Below are positions 62,996-64,000 of a stretch of DNA of 64,000 bases, in pieces. The first letter of the stretch is position 1. The number at the start of each line of letters is the position of its first letter. The position numbers and the translations under genes are program-made. This DNA is from Acidimicrobilacustris europaeus (lineage in GTDB: Bacteria > Actinomycetota > Acidimicrobiia > Acidimicrobiales > Acidimicrobilacustridaceae). The stretch spans positions 2,108,001-2,172,000 of the forward strand of contig OZ239146.1 of assembly GCA_965194515.1 (NCBI GenBank), given 5' to 3'. A model generated the notes under the pieces. The model did not search any database. It was not told the origin of the DNA and was given only the letters and a program-made list of their open reading frames with translations.

Positions 62996-63700
62996 CTAGT
63001 CCTGATCGGTGAGATCAACCACGAGATGATCTCCTTGCCATACCGGCGTACGGGGATGATCGAAGTGAACATCGACGTTTGCGCCGCTGAATGCATGCGC
63101 AGCAAGCGGTCCCCAAAGATCTTGGCCAACGGCCATGTCGGGCAACGCATCGAGCGGGAAAAATCCGACATCTCGAGTTTCAAGCGGATGCGCTTTGAGC
63201 GAACCACCGGTTGCTCGGCAATGAAACACGAGCGAGTAAAGCGGGACGCTGGTGAAGCGTCGCTGCAAGCCGTCGTAGACCGCGAGCAACTGCACAACTT
63301 CGCAATCGATGCCCGTTTCTTCGCTGACTTCTTTCACGGCAACTTCAGCGGGCGAGTATCCGATGTCGGCCCAACCAGTTGGGTACAACCAGACACCTGA
63401 ATCGGAACGTTGCACAAGAAGAATTTCGTCCTTCTCATTTTGAACAATCGCGCCAACAGCGACCTTCGGGGTTTGATATCCCGGCACACCCACACCCACC
63501 GACTTCATCCACTCGTGGACAAGATCATCGGGGTCGTAGGAACTTCCAGCAGCAACGCGCATGTCTGCAGCAACGGCGAGTACTTCTTCAAACCGTTCTT
63601 GTTCGTACAGGCTCTGCGTGAATCCCAAGCCCGTGCGGGCAATGCCTGCCAGCGCTTCACTCCAGCGAACAAGGTCCTGCGGGGTTACGGGATCAGCCAT
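62996..63700 (-). CDS. NUDIX hydrolase with N-terminal helical domain
   Basis: A 234-residue protein. An N-terminal NUDIX-associated helical domain (~1-65: WSEALAGIARTGLGFTQSLY) precedes a NUDIX fold; the box is GYSPAEVAVKEVSEETGI, with Lys in place of the usual Arg of REVxEE. Similar two-domain proteins are ADP-ribose or nucleotide-sugar pyrophosphatases. ATG 63700 has TAGCGT six bases upstream and no Shine-Dalgarno. It lies 22 bases after the glnD stop. Confidence 0.88.
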   Translation of the reverse strand: MADPVTPQDLVRWSEALAGIARTGLGFTQSLYEQERFEEVLAVAADMRVAAGSSYDPDDLVHEWMKSVGVGVPGYQTPKVAVGAIVQNEKDEILLVQRSDSGVWLYPTGWADIGYSPAEVAVKEVSEETGIDCEVVQLLAVYDGLQRRFTSVPLYSLVFHCRATGGSLKAHPLETRDVGFFPLDALPDMAVGQDLWGPLAAHAFSGANVDVHFDHPRTPVWQGDHLVVDLTDQD

Positions 63701-63722
63701 AGCCGCACGCTATCGGCCCCGT

Positions 63723-64000
63723 TCAGTTGCTGGAAGCCCCTTCCAATGAATACAGCAACGAACGACGGATCTCGCCCAAGTAGTCGTGATCGGTGATCTT
63801 TCGACCCTCGGAATCACGCACGTAGAACGAGTCGACTGCGTCAGTGCCAATGGTCTGAATCTTGGCCGAGGTGATGTCGAGATCGAGCTCGTGAAGCGCA
63901 CGGGTGATTCGCCACAAGACACCCACGCCGTCTGGGGCACGAACCTCGAGCACCGTTGCCTCGTGCGACAAACCGTTATCGACGATGACCTCGGGATGAG
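63723..64000 (-). CDS. glnD: [Protein-PII] uridylyltransferase, C-terminal ACT domain (5' part outside window)
   Basis: The last ~92 residues of a larger protein, open at the window edge. They form an ACT domain: SHEATVLEVRAPDGVGVLW, RALHELDLDITSAKIQTIG, DSFYVRDSEGRKITD, matching the C-terminal ACT repeat of GlnD that senses glutamine and controls uridylylation or adenylylation of PII. The catalytic nucleotidyltransferase and HD domains would lie beyond base 64000. The NUDIX gene follows on the same strand. Confidence 0.85.
   Translation of the reverse strand, partial: HPEVIVDNGLSHEATVLEVRAPDGVGVLWRITRALHELDLDITSAKIQTIGTDAVDSFYVRDSEGRKITDHDYLGEIRRSLLYSLEGASSN

Overview
The window comes from a free-living actinobacterium with moderate-to-high GC. 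Evidence for this is the crgA-trpG-pknB-pbpA-rodA-pstP-fhaB-fhaA block followed by tRNA-Leu, a CarD regulator, a GuaB1-type GMP reductase, two mycothiol-dependent maleylpyruvate-isomerase-like proteins, two predicted F420-dependent flavoenzymes, a SigK/anti-SigK/fasciclin locus and a 6C-type small RNA. Three Baeyer-Villiger-type monooxygenases, an amidohydrolase, an ANL ligase and a thiolase fit an aquatic or soil Acidimicrobiia-like heterotroph; that narrower placement is inference. No phage, insertion sequence, rRNA or CRISPR array was seen.

Layout. 1-9.2 kb (mostly minus): partial SDR, amidohydrolase plus MarR regulator, a DUF2071-DUF393 fusion, a P2A-type cation ATPase with a PGPGW membrane protein, and a coupled pair of TrkA potassium-channel subunits. 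9.4-14.6 kb (plus): glucose-6-phosphate dehydrogenase, histidine phosphatase, sugar-porter MFS, thiolase, small zinc-ribbon membrane protein. 14.7-22.9 kb: the actinobacterial cell-division and cell-wall signalling cluster. 23-30 kb: membrane protein, SRPBCC protein, a BVMO-like enzyme and a tightly overlapping four-gene set encoding an acyl-CoA-dehydrogenase-like flavoenzyme, a renalase-like oxidoreductase, a DUF2256/DUF3253 protein and a domain-permuted photolyase. 30-32.3 kb: ECF sigma, anti-sigma and fasciclin lipoprotein, with a shared promoter motif. 32.3-40.5 kb: flavin reductase, BVMO, AlkB-like dioxygenase, ANL ligase and a divergent 1007-residue three-domain fusion (hydroxylase, sulfotransferase, TIGR03032-like). 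40.5-50.6 kb: CarD, M48 protease with LemA, MFS, molybdate/sulfate transporter, SNF2 helicase, GuaB1. 50.7-64 kb: 6C RNA, hydrolases, acetolactate decarboxylase, homospermidine synthase, two toxin-antitoxin modules, alkyl sulfatase, a third BVMO, F420 enzymes, GNAT, PAC2, NUDIX and the end of glnD.

The main leads are the three-domain fusion enzyme, the permuted photolyase that keeps four iron-sulfur-type cysteines, the 6C RNA with three rather than two C-loops, and two identical, identically spaced promoter boxes linking the ECF sigma factor to the fasciclin gene. A recurring TANNNT box 6-8 bases before start codons without a Shine-Dalgarno sequence points to widespread leaderless mRNAs and was used to choose several starts.
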